This document shows positions 6,093-15,000 of a stretch of DNA of 17,395 nucleotides, in pieces. The stretch is taken from positions 1 through 17,395 of the forward strand of contig JAIXRT010000024.1 of NCBI GenBank assembly GCA_027485075.1, in the 5' to 3' direction. How positions within the stretch are numbered: position 1 is the first letter of the stretch; every line of letters begins with the position of its first letter. Origin of the DNA: Cytophagaceae bacterium. Its GTDB lineage: Bacteria; Bacteroidota; Bacteroidia; Cytophagales; Spirosomataceae. A program made the position numbers and the translations under genes. The notes beneath the pieces were generated by a model. That model was not told the DNA's origin, did no database searches, and worked only from the letters and a program-made list of their open reading frames with translations.

Positions 6093-6953
6093 CTAAGGAA
6101 GTTTTGGCGAACGGTCCGGGTAATCAGTGATCAAACCGTCTACCCCTAAATCAATCATTTTTTGAATATCTACCCGGGCGTTTACCGTCCAAGGGATTAC
6201 CTGCATCCCTTTCGAATGACTATAAGCAATCCGCGAAGCATCTAACTGTTTATAACTCGAACTGTAAATCGCTGGCGTAAAGCCCAATTCCGTCACTACA
6301 AATGAAGGCGATTCATTATCGACTAGGGCAGACAAGCTGACCTTTGGCCAAACCTTATTCCAATACCGAAGCACATCAAAATCAAAACTCTGCAATACCA
6401 CATACTTCCAATCAACCGCCTCCGCAATCACCGCATGTACAGCCTTTGAAAAATCCGCTACATCCGCAGGTTGCGATTTGCCATATTCGGACGGATCCGA
6501 CTTAATCTCAATATTATAGTAAATCGGCTTCCCTGTTTTTTGACGAAACGCCTCACCTAAAGCCAACACATCTCGCAACAAAGGCTTAACCGCCTCCACC
6601 GCGCGCTGCTCCGGAAAAAGTCGATTCCCGCGCTTGCCCACATCATACGTACGAATCTCCGCATAGGTCATTCGAAACAAATTCAAAGACGCCTCCTCCG
6701 ATTTCAACACGGGAGCACCCGACGGATGACTTGCATACAATGAATTCATATAAGGCTCATGACTCACCACAACCTGACCATCCGCCGAAAGACAGACATC
6801 CATCTCAAGCACCTGAACGCCCATGCCTAACGCATGTTCAAAAGCTGGCAATGAATTTTCTGGAAATAATCCGCGGCAACCGCGATGACCTTGAAGGAAT
6901 GGCATTTGGGCCATAATCGAAAAATTTAATAGCAAAAGTATAGCAATTTTCAT
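6093..6953 (-). CDS. Glycerophosphodiester phosphodiesterase, exported
   Basis: This GDPD-family TIM-barrel enzyme hydrolyses glycerophosphodiesters to glycerol-3-phosphate and an alcohol, recovering phosphate and glycerol from phospholipid head groups. Residues 1-15 (MKIAILLLLNFSIMA) form a probable signal peptide, pointing to the periplasm. The signature HRGCRGLFPENSLPAF (23-38) supplies His23 and Arg24. VLEMDVCLSADG (48-59) supplies metal ligands Glu50 and Asp52, followed by His65 in VSHEPY. The C-terminal VIPWTVNARVDIQKMIDLGVDGLITDYPD is family-typical (quoted only in part: DLGVDGLITDYPD). The length of 286 residues is normal. It starts 2 nt after the DUF4296 stop. The natural substrate is not determined by the sequence. 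Confidence 0.93.
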   Translation of the reverse strand: MKIAILLLLNFSIMAQMPFLQGHRGCRGLFPENSLPAFEHALGMGVQVLEMDVCLSADGQVVVSHEPYMNSLYASHPSGAPVLKSEEASLNLFRMTYAEIRTYDVGKRGNRLFPEQRAVEAVKPLLRDVLALGEAFRQKTGKPIYYNIEIKSDPSEYGKSQPADVADFSKAVHAVIAEAVDWKYVVLQSFDFDVLRYWNKVWPKVSLSALVDNESPSFVVTELGFTPAIYSSSYKQLDASRIAYSHSKGMQVIPWTVNARVDIQKMIDLGVDGLITDYPDRSPKLP

Positions 6954-6955
6954 GT

Positions 6956-7291
6956 TTAACGACGCTGCGCTTTTTTGCGTTTTTCTGCCACCACGAGCTT
7001 CACCTCATCATATAATTGAATAAAATCCTTCGGTTCTTTGGCATAAGATTCCAAACTCTTAACAAACGTAAGGGAATCCACTCCATGGCGCTTCAATGTC
7101 TTTTTTTCGAGGAAATGATACATCAACAAACTTGAATCCATATTCGTGACGCCCATGGAACCAATATTTGCCTCGTCGATATGAATATCTGCCAAAATCT
7201 GCGCCATTTTCTTTTGCTCGATACGCTCAGGCTTGCCCAGTTCGGAACACCCTATCAAACCTATAAACAGCACTAAATAGCCTAATTTCAT
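6956..7291 (-). CDS. DUF4296 lipoprotein
   Basis: This small 111-residue lipoprotein has a short hydrophobic leader ending in the lipobox LIGC, with the lipidated cysteine at residue 15. The segment KKMAQILADIHIDEANIG (27-44) and the later HGVDSLTFVKSLESYAKEPKDF resemble DUF4296, a family largely confined to Bacteroidota. In related proteins the pattern is a short helical repeat after a lipobox. Its function is not known. The C-terminus is strongly basic (EKRKKAQRR). It is the first gene of the six-gene operon, 107 bp from the divergent DUF58 gene, and sits 2 nt before the phosphodiesterase, which would also be exported; a joint envelope role is only a guess. Confidence 0.85.
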   Translation of the reverse strand: MKLGYLVLFIGLIGCSELGKPERIEQKKMAQILADIHIDEANIGSMGVTNMDSSLLMYHFLEKKTLKRHGVDSLTFVKSLESYAKEPKDFIQLYDEVKLVVAEKRKKAQRR

Positions 7292-7398
7292 CTGTCAAAT
7301 AAAGGCTTAAATTAGAAAGCTTTTCCCGGATTTCATTCAAATTGCCCAAAAAATAGGTAATTTAGCGCCATTCTAAGCCAAAATACCTGATCACAGAA
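7292..7398. promoter_or_regulatory. Divergent intergenic region for the two operons
   Basis: This 107-bp region must hold promoters for the leftward DUF4296 operon and the rightward DUF58 operon. Rightward, TAATTTAG at 7358-7365 is a one-mismatch match to TAnnTTTG. Leftward, a TTTATTTG ending close to the DUF4296 start is also one mismatch away. Neither has a well-spaced TTG, so I can mark the region but not the exact boxes. Confidence 0.3.
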
Positions 7399-8262
7399 AT
7401 GGATATTCGATCATTTCTTTCCCGGATTGTGCAATTGGAAATTCGCATCAGAAAAGCGATCAATACCCAAATGCATGGCAACTTTTCCTCCGTATTTAAA
7501 GGATCAGGATTAGAATTTAGCGACCTAAGACAATACCACTACGGAGATGATATTAGGCACATCGACTGGAACACCACCGCCAAAGGACACGGAACCTACG
7601 TCAAACTTTTCAAAGAAGAAAAAGAACAAACCGTTTTCTTCCTCATCGACGCAAGCGCCTCTTTGATCGTTGGCCGAGAACAAAATTCCAAATTAAACAC
7701 CCTCAAAGAAGTCGCCGGCGTACTCGCGTTCTCTGCCATCCAAGAAGCAGGACACATTGGCTTTTGCGCCTATTCAGATAAAATTGAAAAATTCATGGCT
7801 CCCGGATCCGGGAAAAAACATGGATACCGCGTTATTTCGGAGCTTTTTAAATTAAACCCCGAAAATACAGGCACCGATATTAAGTCAGGACTCCGATTTG
7901 CCCTGCAAACACTAAATCGGAAAAGTCTCGTTTTCGTCCTGTCCGATTTTATGGACGAAGGATATGAAGATCTACTCAAAGCCGTGGCAAAAAAACACGA
8001 CCTAATCGTCATCCAAGTACATGATCAAACAGAAATCGACATGCCAAATTTCGGCATTATCCCTGTATATGATCCGGAAAGCAGAACAACGACCTACATC
8101 AATACGTCCACCAAATCATTTAAATCGCTCTTAAATGACAATATAAGCCGCATTCAAGCCCTAAAACAACTTTGCAAACAGTGGCAAGCAGATTATGTTT
8201 CAGTCCAAACAGGTAAGGACTTTGTGCCAGCCCTCGTTAAACTTTTTAGAGTCCGAAGATGA
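7399..8262 (+). CDS. DUF58 domain protein (Bat operon)
   Basis: This 287-residue cytoplasmic protein has the DUF58 signature GLEFSDLRQYHYGDDIRHID (37-56), followed by WNTTAKGHGTYVKLF. A von Willebrand A-like core follows, with DASAS at 84-88 carrying the DxSxS metal-site pattern and LSDFMDEG further on. It lacks the N-terminal membrane segments seen in some larger DUF58 proteins. In Bacteroidota such genes sit in Bat (Bacteroides aerotolerance) operons between the MoxR ATPase and batA; the complexes are thought to work with MoxR in protein maturation or stress tolerance at the envelope. Here no moxR precedes it in the window. Its TGA stop overlaps the next ATG (ATGA at 8259-8262), indicating translational coupling. 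Confidence 0.93.
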   Translation: MDIRSFLSRIVQLEIRIRKAINTQMHGNFSSVFKGSGLEFSDLRQYHYGDDIRHIDWNTTAKGHGTYVKLFKEEKEQTVFFLIDASASLIVGREQNSKLNTLKEVAGVLAFSAIQEAGHIGFCAYSDKIEKFMAPGSGKKHGYRVISELFKLNPENTGTDIKSGLRFALQTLNRKSLVFVLSDFMDEGYEDLLKAVAKKHDLIVIQVHDQTEIDMPNFGIIPVYDPESRTTTYINTSTKSFKSLLNDNISRIQALKQLCKQWQADYVSVQTGKDFVPALVKLFRVRR

Positions 8263-9122
8263 TGCAAAACAAACCTGTACAAATAAAGGGGCAGTTCATA
8301 GAAGACTCGGCTAAAATTGGCCAAGACATCCATTATAGCCTCCGCGTCATACATCCCAAAGGGCAAGAAATATTCTTCCCAAGCATTAACCAGCGGTTTG
8401 GCCAATTACAACCCGTAAAAAAAGATTATTTTACCACCAAAACCCAAGGAAATTTAAGCGTAGATTCAGCCGTATACACCTTCAAATCGTTCTCTATAGA
8501 CGACTATCAAGTACTCCAAATTCCCGTATATACCTGGGCTGATGCAGATTGCACCTTGTTGGCCGACAAGCCTGATACCATTTTTCTAAAGCGATTAGTT
8601 CCCAACGCGAAATCGATCGACCTTGATTCGTTGTATCAAACCATTCCGATCCCGCCGCTTCAACCCAAAGCAGACGTAAAAAATGTACTCATGGGAGGCG
8701 CGAGTCTCATCATTCTCATTGGACTAGTCTATTGGCTTTTTGGAAATCGCATTGAGCGTGGGTTGCGCATCTACCTGCTTTGGCGAAAAAACATTGAATT
8801 CAAGCGCTCATTCCAACGGCTCCAACGAAACATTTCGAACACCAATAAAGGACTTCAAAATCTCGAAAATGTCTTTTCGCTGTGGAAAAACTACTTGGAA
8901 AACTTAACCAAACTTCCATTTTCTACGTTCACAACCACAGAAATGGTCGACAACCTCAAAGACAAACGCTTAGTTAAAGTACTTAAAGAAGTAGATTCAG
9001 CCATCTACGGAGGTAATTTTTCCGAAAAAACAGTAGATGCAGTTAAATTACTGACCGAAATTGCTCAATCTTTGTACGTAACCGAACGCGAAAAAATTAG
9101 CCTGGAGAAAAAGAACGGATGA
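8259..9122 (+). CDS. BatD/DUF4381-like membrane protein of the Bat operon
   Basis: The 287 residues consist of a mostly beta-strand N-terminal region (1-140), one transmembrane helix (about 143-161), and a basic, helical C-terminal region (163-287). The segment LENVFSLWKNYLENLTKLPF and the later LKEVDSAIYGG resemble the C-terminal domain of DUF4381/BatD-like proteins. This gene position, between DUF58 and batA, usually encodes such a protein in Bacteroidota. Charges (RIERGLRIYLLWRK just after the helix) predict that the C-terminus is cytoplasmic and the N-terminal domain periplasmic, yet no signal peptide is present. A stop codon (8247-8249) blocks any upstream extension, and the start MMQNKPVQIKGQF looks like a mature N-terminus. 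It overlaps its neighbours by 4 nt at both ends. Family assignment is moderate. Confidence 0.75.
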   Translation: MMQNKPVQIKGQFIEDSAKIGQDIHYSLRVIHPKGQEIFFPSINQRFGQLQPVKKDYFTTKTQGNLSVDSAVYTFKSFSIDDYQVLQIPVYTWADADCTLLADKPDTIFLKRLVPNAKSIDLDSLYQTIPIPPLQPKADVKNVLMGGASLIILIGLVYWLFGNRIERGLRIYLLWRKNIEFKRSFQRLQRNISNTNKGLQNLENVFSLWKNYLENLTKLPFSTFTTTEMVDNLKDKRLVKVLKEVDSAIYGGNFSEKTVDAVKLLTEIAQSLYVTEREKISLEKKNG

Positions 9123-10111
9123 TACCAAGCCTAAAATCTTTTTGGAACCTATTGGAATCGATTTTCGTGTATCGATGGGAGCATGAATTATTCCTCTACC
9201 TACTTCCACTCCCGCTCGTTTTACTTTTAATTCGCTACCTAATTCGACGCAACAGCAAATCAAAAGTTGTCCTTTCTTTCATTAAACCGATTAAACAAAA
9301 TAAGCTAACACGCCTACTCAGTTTCATCCCCGATACCGTGTTAAGCTTATGCCTTGTCTGCCTAATCTTCGCACTCGCTGATCCCTATCAAGTCGTGTAC
9401 CACCAGCGAATCCAACAAGAAGGAGTCGAAATAGTCATTGCCATCGACCTATCCTCGTCCATGCTCAATAAAGACGTATATCCTTCCCGACTTGAAGTAG
9501 CCAAACAAAACGCGAAAAGCTTTATCAAAGCACGTAAATACGATAATATTGCCGTCGTGGCATTCGCAGGTGCTCCCTACCTAGCCAGTCCGCTCACCCA
9601 AGATACCGCCTTCTTACAACACAGTATAGACCGCCTACAAACCGACCAAATTCCTGAGGAAGGTACCGCACTCGGAGATGCACTCGGCATGAGCATTAAT
9701 CAAGTACGCGAAGAGCCCAACCCGAAAAGAATCAACATTCTAATTAGTGACGGTAACAATACAGCTGGGAATTTAGATCCACTCACCTCAGCCGCACTTG
9801 CAAAAACATTTGGCATAAAAGTATACACCATTGCCGTGGGTAGCCAAAAACCATCACTCGACCCCGTAGACGAAACAACACTCCGACAAATCGCAAGCAA
9901 ATCAAACGGCCGCTTCTTTCGCGCCACAGACCTAACTACCTTGCAAGCAATTTTTAACGAAATTGACAAACTCGAAAAATCTAGAAAACTAATTATCCGT
10001 GACGAGGAACACGTGTCATCCGCGTTCTCTTTTTTTGTCGCAGCCTTTGCCTTTTATCTACTAAGTCTCATCCTGAAACTCACGTGGATCGAAAATATGT
10101 TAGAAGATTAA
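9119..10111 (+). CDS. batA: BatA-type von Willebrand factor A membrane protein
   Basis: This 330-residue inner-membrane protein has two N-terminal transmembrane helices (about 24-42 and 67-88), a periplasm- or cytoplasm-facing VWA domain (104-285) and one C-terminal helix (about 301-321). This is the BatA/BatB architecture. The metal-ion-dependent adhesion site is complete: Asp110, Ser112 and Ser114 (DLSSS), Thr183 in EEGTALGDAL and Asp211 in ISDGNN. Such domains bind protein partners through Mg2+. In Bacteroidota it normally lies beside batB, batC, batD and moxR; here ispE follows after 1 nt and none of those genes is seen. The start overlaps the preceding gene by ATGA. The choice of batA over batB rests on gene order and is less certain than the family. 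Confidence 0.88.
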   Translation: MIPSLKSFWNLLESIFVYRWEHELFLYLLPLPLVLLLIRYLIRRNSKSKVVLSFIKPIKQNKLTRLLSFIPDTVLSLCLVCLIFALADPYQVVYHQRIQQEGVEIVIAIDLSSSMLNKDVYPSRLEVAKQNAKSFIKARKYDNIAVVAFAGAPYLASPLTQDTAFLQHSIDRLQTDQIPEEGTALGDALGMSINQVREEPNPKRINILISDGNNTAGNLDPLTSAALAKTFGIKVYTIAVGSQKPSLDPVDETTLRQIASKSNGRFFRATDLTTLQAIFNEIDKLEKSRKLIIRDEEHVSSAFSFFVAAFAFYLLSLILKLTWIENMLED

Positions 10112-10112
10112 T

Positions 10113-10922
10113 ATGATCCTTTTCCCAAACGCCAAGATTAACCTTGGCCTCTACATTACCAAAAAACGGCCCGATGGGTTTCATAATCTGGAAACATGCT
10201 TTGTCCATGTTCCCTGGTCCGACATACTTGAAATAACCGAAAGTGATTCATTTACGTTTACATCCAGCGGCTTGGCCATTGAGGGCCCTGTCACGAAAAA
10301 CCTATGTTTTAGAGCCTATGAGGCACTTAAGGCCGACTATAAAATTCCTCCTGTACACATTCACCTACATAAAGTCATTCCGATGGGCGCTGGTCTCGGT
10401 GGAGGATCTTCCGACGCTAGCTTTACCCTGAAAGGATTACGCGACTTGTTTAAATTGCCCCTGACAGATGCCGACTTACTTACCTACGCAGCTCAACTTG
10501 GAAGCGATTGTGCCTTTTTTTTAAACCAGCAAGCACAAATAGGTACCGGTAGAGGGGAAATTCTTGAACCCGTCGACCTAGATGTATCAGGAAAATACCT
10601 CGTATTGATCTATCCTAATTTTGGCATATCTACACAAGAAGCATTCGCCGGTATCAAGCCCAAAAAGGCCCCGATCAACTTGAAGCAAGTGATAAGCCAA
10701 CCGCCACAAACGTGGAAAGAGGCCCTCTCCAATGATTTTGAAGGAAGCCTCTTTCCAAAATATCCACAACTCGCACAGATCAAAACTAGTTTATACGACC
10801 TCGGGGCAATATATGCCGCCATGAGTGGTTCAGGGTCTACGCTTTTTGGCCTATTCGACCAAGAAATTGAAATCCCAGCTTCCTGGAAAGCCTACCCACA
10901 CTGGCAAGGATTTATGCCTTAA
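10113..10922 (+). CDS. ispE: 4-diphosphocytidyl-2-C-methyl-D-erythritol kinase
   Basis: This GHMP-superfamily kinase phosphorylates CDP-methylerythritol with ATP, the fourth step of the MEP pathway to isopentenyl diphosphate. The N-terminal FPNAKINLGLYITKKRPDGFH (given here as NAKINLGLYI, 6-15) carries Lys8. The ATP-binding glycine loop PMGAGLGGGSSDAS is at 90-103, Asp132 in LGSDCAFFL is the likely catalytic base, and SGSGSTLFGLF is the C-terminal GHMP motif. The length of 269 residues is normal. It is the last gene of the plus-strand operon, 1 nt after batA, so an isoprenoid gene appears to be transcribed with Bat genes. Its stop codon overlaps the stop of the convergent adaptor gene in a shared TTAA. 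Confidence 0.96.
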   Translation: MILFPNAKINLGLYITKKRPDGFHNLETCFVHVPWSDILEITESDSFTFTSSGLAIEGPVTKNLCFRAYEALKADYKIPPVHIHLHKVIPMGAGLGGGSSDASFTLKGLRDLFKLPLTDADLLTYAAQLGSDCAFFLNQQAQIGTGRGEILEPVDLDVSGKYLVLIYPNFGISTQEAFAGIKPKKAPINLKQVISQPPQTWKEALSNDFEGSLFPKYPQLAQIKTSLYDLGAIYAAMSGSGSTLFGLFDQEIEIPASWKAYPHWQGFMP

Positions 10923-12028
10923 TCTTTAGCAAAAATAGCCTCCAACGCAGATGCACCTTGTAGCACGACCTGGCCTGCTGGCAACGCCTGTTTCGGAATG
11001 ATACCCACATATTCCTGCGTCGCCCCACGAACCTCAACAGGAATTTGCTTCATCGCCCCATTCGCCAGCTCCACATAAATAAACCCACCTTTGCCTACGC
11101 GCGCTAACCCAGATTGGGGAATTGTCAACATCTGTTGGGCGCCCACCTGTATCTCCGCATTCACAAACTGACCAATTGTAAAATTGGCCTCCGCAGCTTC
11201 GGACACAAAATGCCCATGGATAGGCGTCAGCCGTGTCGTCAAATCTACCTGTTTGCCTACTAAAAATACCTTGGCCTTCGCCGCCATCCCATTACCACTA
11301 AATTCAATTACTTGGCCCAACTTGATTTTCGACAAATCCCGCTCAAATACCTTTAATTCGATATGTTTATGTGCCACACCCACAATCTTAACCAAGACAT
11401 CCGTAGGAGATACAAACTTACCAATAGCCAAAAACTGCTCATCGATATACCCGTCTATTGGTGATTTAACCGCCAAAGTCGAACTAATATTTCCTTGCGC
11501 TAAAGACTTCATATCACATCCCAAAATCTCCAATTTTAAAGCCAACGATTTAGTCAAGGCCTGCAAATTACCTAGATCCGCCTCCGACTGTTGGAACTTT
11601 TTCTTGGATCCTACTTCCTCCGCCTGCAATACCTGCTGGCGCGAACGCTCGGACACCAACAAGCTCATTTGACTTTGTGCTTGCAAATATTCCTGCTGCA
11701 TTTGAATGAAATCCAAACTGGTTAGGGTAGCTAAAATTTGCCCCTTCGCAACCTGCTTACCTGGTAATAATTCAAACGTAGATTTTACATACCCCGAAAT
11801 CGGGATAGAAACAGACGCTTGTGAGATAGGTGGAACATCCACCAAACCTGTACACGAAATACGTTCCGCGATCTCGCGCTGCTCCAACTGCCCTAAAACG
11901 ATTCCCGCACGTTGCTTTTGATCCGCACTTAACTGGATGACACTGGGGGCTTGCGCCTCCTCAGCTGTTTCTTTCTTGCCACAACTTGCGGCAATCACTG
12001 CGATTAATAAAATGATGTACTTATTCAT
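10919..12028 (-). CDS. RND efflux periplasmic adaptor lipoprotein (CusB/HlyD family)
   Basis: This membrane-fusion protein would link the inner-membrane RND permease to the outer-membrane channel. Residues 1-16 form a lipoprotein leader ending in AASC with Cys16 as the probable lipidation site. Two halves of a lipoyl/barrel-sandwich domain are visible around 68-101 (VSIPISGYVKSTFELLPGK) and 180-215 (VKSPIDGYIDEQFLAIGKF). They are separated by a Gln-rich alpha-hairpin (about 104-175) and followed by beta-barrel and membrane-proximal segments. The length of 369 residues suits the family. There are no Met- or His-rich metal-binding ends, so the metal cannot be judged from this gene. Its start overlaps the end of the fused permease gene by 8 nt (12021-12028), and it ends in the TTAA shared with ispE. 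Confidence 0.92.
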   Translation of the reverse strand: MNKYIILLIAVIAASCGKKETAEEAQAPSVIQLSADQKQRAGIVLGQLEQREIAERISCTGLVDVPPISQASVSIPISGYVKSTFELLPGKQVAKGQILATLTSLDFIQMQQEYLQAQSQMSLLVSERSRQQVLQAEEVGSKKKFQQSEADLGNLQALTKSLALKLEILGCDMKSLAQGNISSTLAVKSPIDGYIDEQFLAIGKFVSPTDVLVKIVGVAHKHIELKVFERDLSKIKLGQVIEFSGNGMAAKAKVFLVGKQVDLTTRLTPIHGHFVSEAAEANFTIGQFVNAEIQVGAQQMLTIPQSGLARVGKGGFIYVELANGAMKQIPVEVRGATQEYVGIIPKQALPAGQVVLQGASALEAIFAKD

Positions 12029-15000
12029 TGCCTAAAATAGTTTCGATTTGAATAATGGATTGGTTATACGCCAAAACCTCCTGTAAATATTGTTCCCGAA
12101 TTTGCCAAGCCTGCTGCGTATTTGCGAGCATCTCCACATATTCAATTTCGCCTTGTTGGTAACTTTTCAAAGCCGTTTTCTCTAACCAAGCCGCTTGCGC
12201 TAACCCTGTCTCCTGGTAATATTGCAAAGATCCCAGGTACTTTTCTAACTGGGTCAAATACCCCGAAAGCTCAGCCGTAACCTGGGCAACTCCTTGTTCC
12301 TTTTGACTGGCATAAACCTGTTCCTGACTTTTTGCCGCAGCCACCCGTGCCTTTTGACCCTTGGTAAAAATAGGAATGGACAACCCCGCTTGTACATAAT
12401 TTTGTCCCCCTTGGTTTTCGATACTTTGCGAAACCACACCCACACGGATATCAGGCATTAACTTTTTACGCTCCACCTCCGTCTGCAATTTTCCTTGTTC
12501 AATTTGCTCATTTAACAGTTGAACATAGGGCGCGGCCGACAAATCCTTACGGGTGGTAAGGACCAGGGTGATTTTTTCCAACCCTTGAATTTCAAAAGGT
12601 TCGGACCGATTTAGCCAATAGCCTAGCTGCTGATAGGTGGCTTTCATATCCAAGGCAAGCGCCTTCTGCTTTTGCTGGAACTCCCGCCAGCGCGCCTCCG
12701 CAGCCACCAATTCGAGCTTACCCGTTTCCCCCTCTTTAAACTTAAGGGTAGCCGCACGCTTCATTTGGAGATACATGCTGTCTTGTACCTGGAGGTATTC
12801 CAACTGCCTTTTTTGCAACAAAATTTGGGAATAGGTCCACTTGACAGACGCCAAAACTAAATTATGCGTCATTTGTAAACGTTTTTCTGCCAACAGTTTT
12901 TGAGCCGTCAACGCTTTCACCTGTGCCTTTAGCAAAGAAGGCCAAGGGATATTCTGATTTGCAATAATGGTATAGTCTTGACTAAAGTACGTTTGCGTTT
13001 TTCCATATTGAAAATCCAATGTCCCCTTAGGCAATTCGCGGCCAGTGGCGATCAGGTCCTGAGCCGTCTGCACCTCTAAGTTCCCTGTTTTCAATAAAGC
13101 ATTGTTTTTAGTCGCGATCTCCAAACATTGATATAACGATAATCGTGGTGTTTGCGCAGAAATACCAAATCCAAACAACATGATAAATAGGGTAAGCGCT
13201 GTGGAATTCACCTTCAATTTCCGCTCCCGACGTGTCATCAAAATCGAATATACCACCGGAATAACAACCAGCGTCAAGAAAGTCGCCGTAATCAAACCGC
13301 CAATGACCACCGTGGCCAATGGCCGTTGCACCTCAGCTCCCGGAGAAGTACTTAGCGCCATAGGTAAAAAACCTAAAGATGCCACGGATGCCGTCATAAT
13401 CACCGGTCGGAATCGCAATTCCAAGCCCTTTTGCAAGCACTCAGTCACAGAAAGTCCTTCGGAAGCCAATTGCTTAAAATAGGACAACAAGACAATGCCG
13501 TTTAATACCGCCACACCAAACAACGCAATAAATCCTATCCCAGCAGAAACGGAAAAAGGCATGTCACGCAGCCACAAAGCAAATATTCCTCCAATCGCTG
13601 AAAGTGGTATCGCTAAGTAAATAATCGCTGCCTCCGTGATCGACTGAAATGTGAAGAACAGTAAAACGAAAATAAGTATGAGCGCGATGGGCACAACGAG
13701 TCCCAAACGTGATTTGGCGGCTTGAAGGTTTTCAAACGTTCCTCCATAGGTGACATAATACCCCGCAGGTAAGACCACTTTATCTTGCATAATCTTTTGG
13801 ATATCAGCCACGACACTTTCCACATCCCGATTGCGTACATTAATTCCGATCGTAATCCGACGGTGCGTATTGTCGCGCGAAATTTCGACCGGTGCATTTT
13901 CAAAGTCGACCTGCGCAATTTCCTGCAACGGAATCGGTGCTCCTTCCGGACGCTCCACATATAATTCGCGTAGATTCTGGATATCGGTACGATGTGCACT
14001 ATCCATCCGAACCACTAAATCAAACCGCTTTTCGCCTTCCATCACAATCCCAGCTGTCTCTCCCGCAAAAGTCGTTTTGATGAGTTGGTTTACCGTTTCA
14101 ACTTCGATTCCATATTGGGCCATTTTAGTCCGATCATATTTCACGACCAGCTGAGGTATGCCATCGATTTGCTGCACTTTAATGTCACCGACTCCCTCCA
14201 CCTTACGAATAAATCGTGCTGCTTCCGTCGCATGAGAAAACAATTCTTCTAAGTCCTCCCCAAAAATTTTGATGGCGATGTCCGACTTCACCCCAGCAAT
14301 GAGCTCATTAAACCGCATTTGAATCGGTTGGGTAAATTCAAAATTCACCTCTGGAAATGCATTCAAGGACTCGTCCATCTTCGCCTCAAGTTCCTCCATC
14401 GTCTCTGCTTTCGTCCACTCCTTCGGGTCTTTCAAGATGATCAGCAAATCACATGCATTAATTCCCATCGGGTCTGTGGGGATTTCAGATGCACCAATGC
14501 GCGAGACCACTTGCTTGATTTCATTGGGATATTCCTTCATTAATAGTTTCTGGGCCTCCGTATTGATGTGAATGCTTTGGCTCAAGGATGCATTGGTTGG
14601 CAATACCACTTCCACCGCAAAATCCCCTTCATTTAATTCAGGAATAAACTCGCCCCCTAACGTGGAGAAGACATATAAACTGCCGGATAATAATAACACC
14701 GAAGCAATGACCACTTCCTTGCGTTTTCGCAATGCCCAATCCACCATCGGTTTATATCCCCGATACAAGAAGTTCATGATGCGATCCGCAATCGTAACTT
14801 CATGACTTATCTTTTTATCCAGGAACATCGCCGATACCATCGGGACATAGGTCAAAGACAAAATCAACGCTCCAATAATCGCAAAACTCACTGTTTGGGC
14901 CATCGGGCGGAACATTTTTCCCTCGATACCTCCCAAAGCCATGATAGGGAAATAGACAATTAAAATGATGATTACTCCGAATGCTGCCGACTGGAATATG

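Noticed and set aside
11184..11672. 162-codon plus-strand frame opposite the adaptor gene
   Set aside because: It is the antisense of a clear membrane-fusion protein, and its Cys/Ser/Asn-rich translation shows no domain or leader.
13613..13999. 128-codon minus-strand frame inside the permease gene
   Set aside because: It is out of frame with the RND permease, which is unbroken here, and has no recognisable domain.
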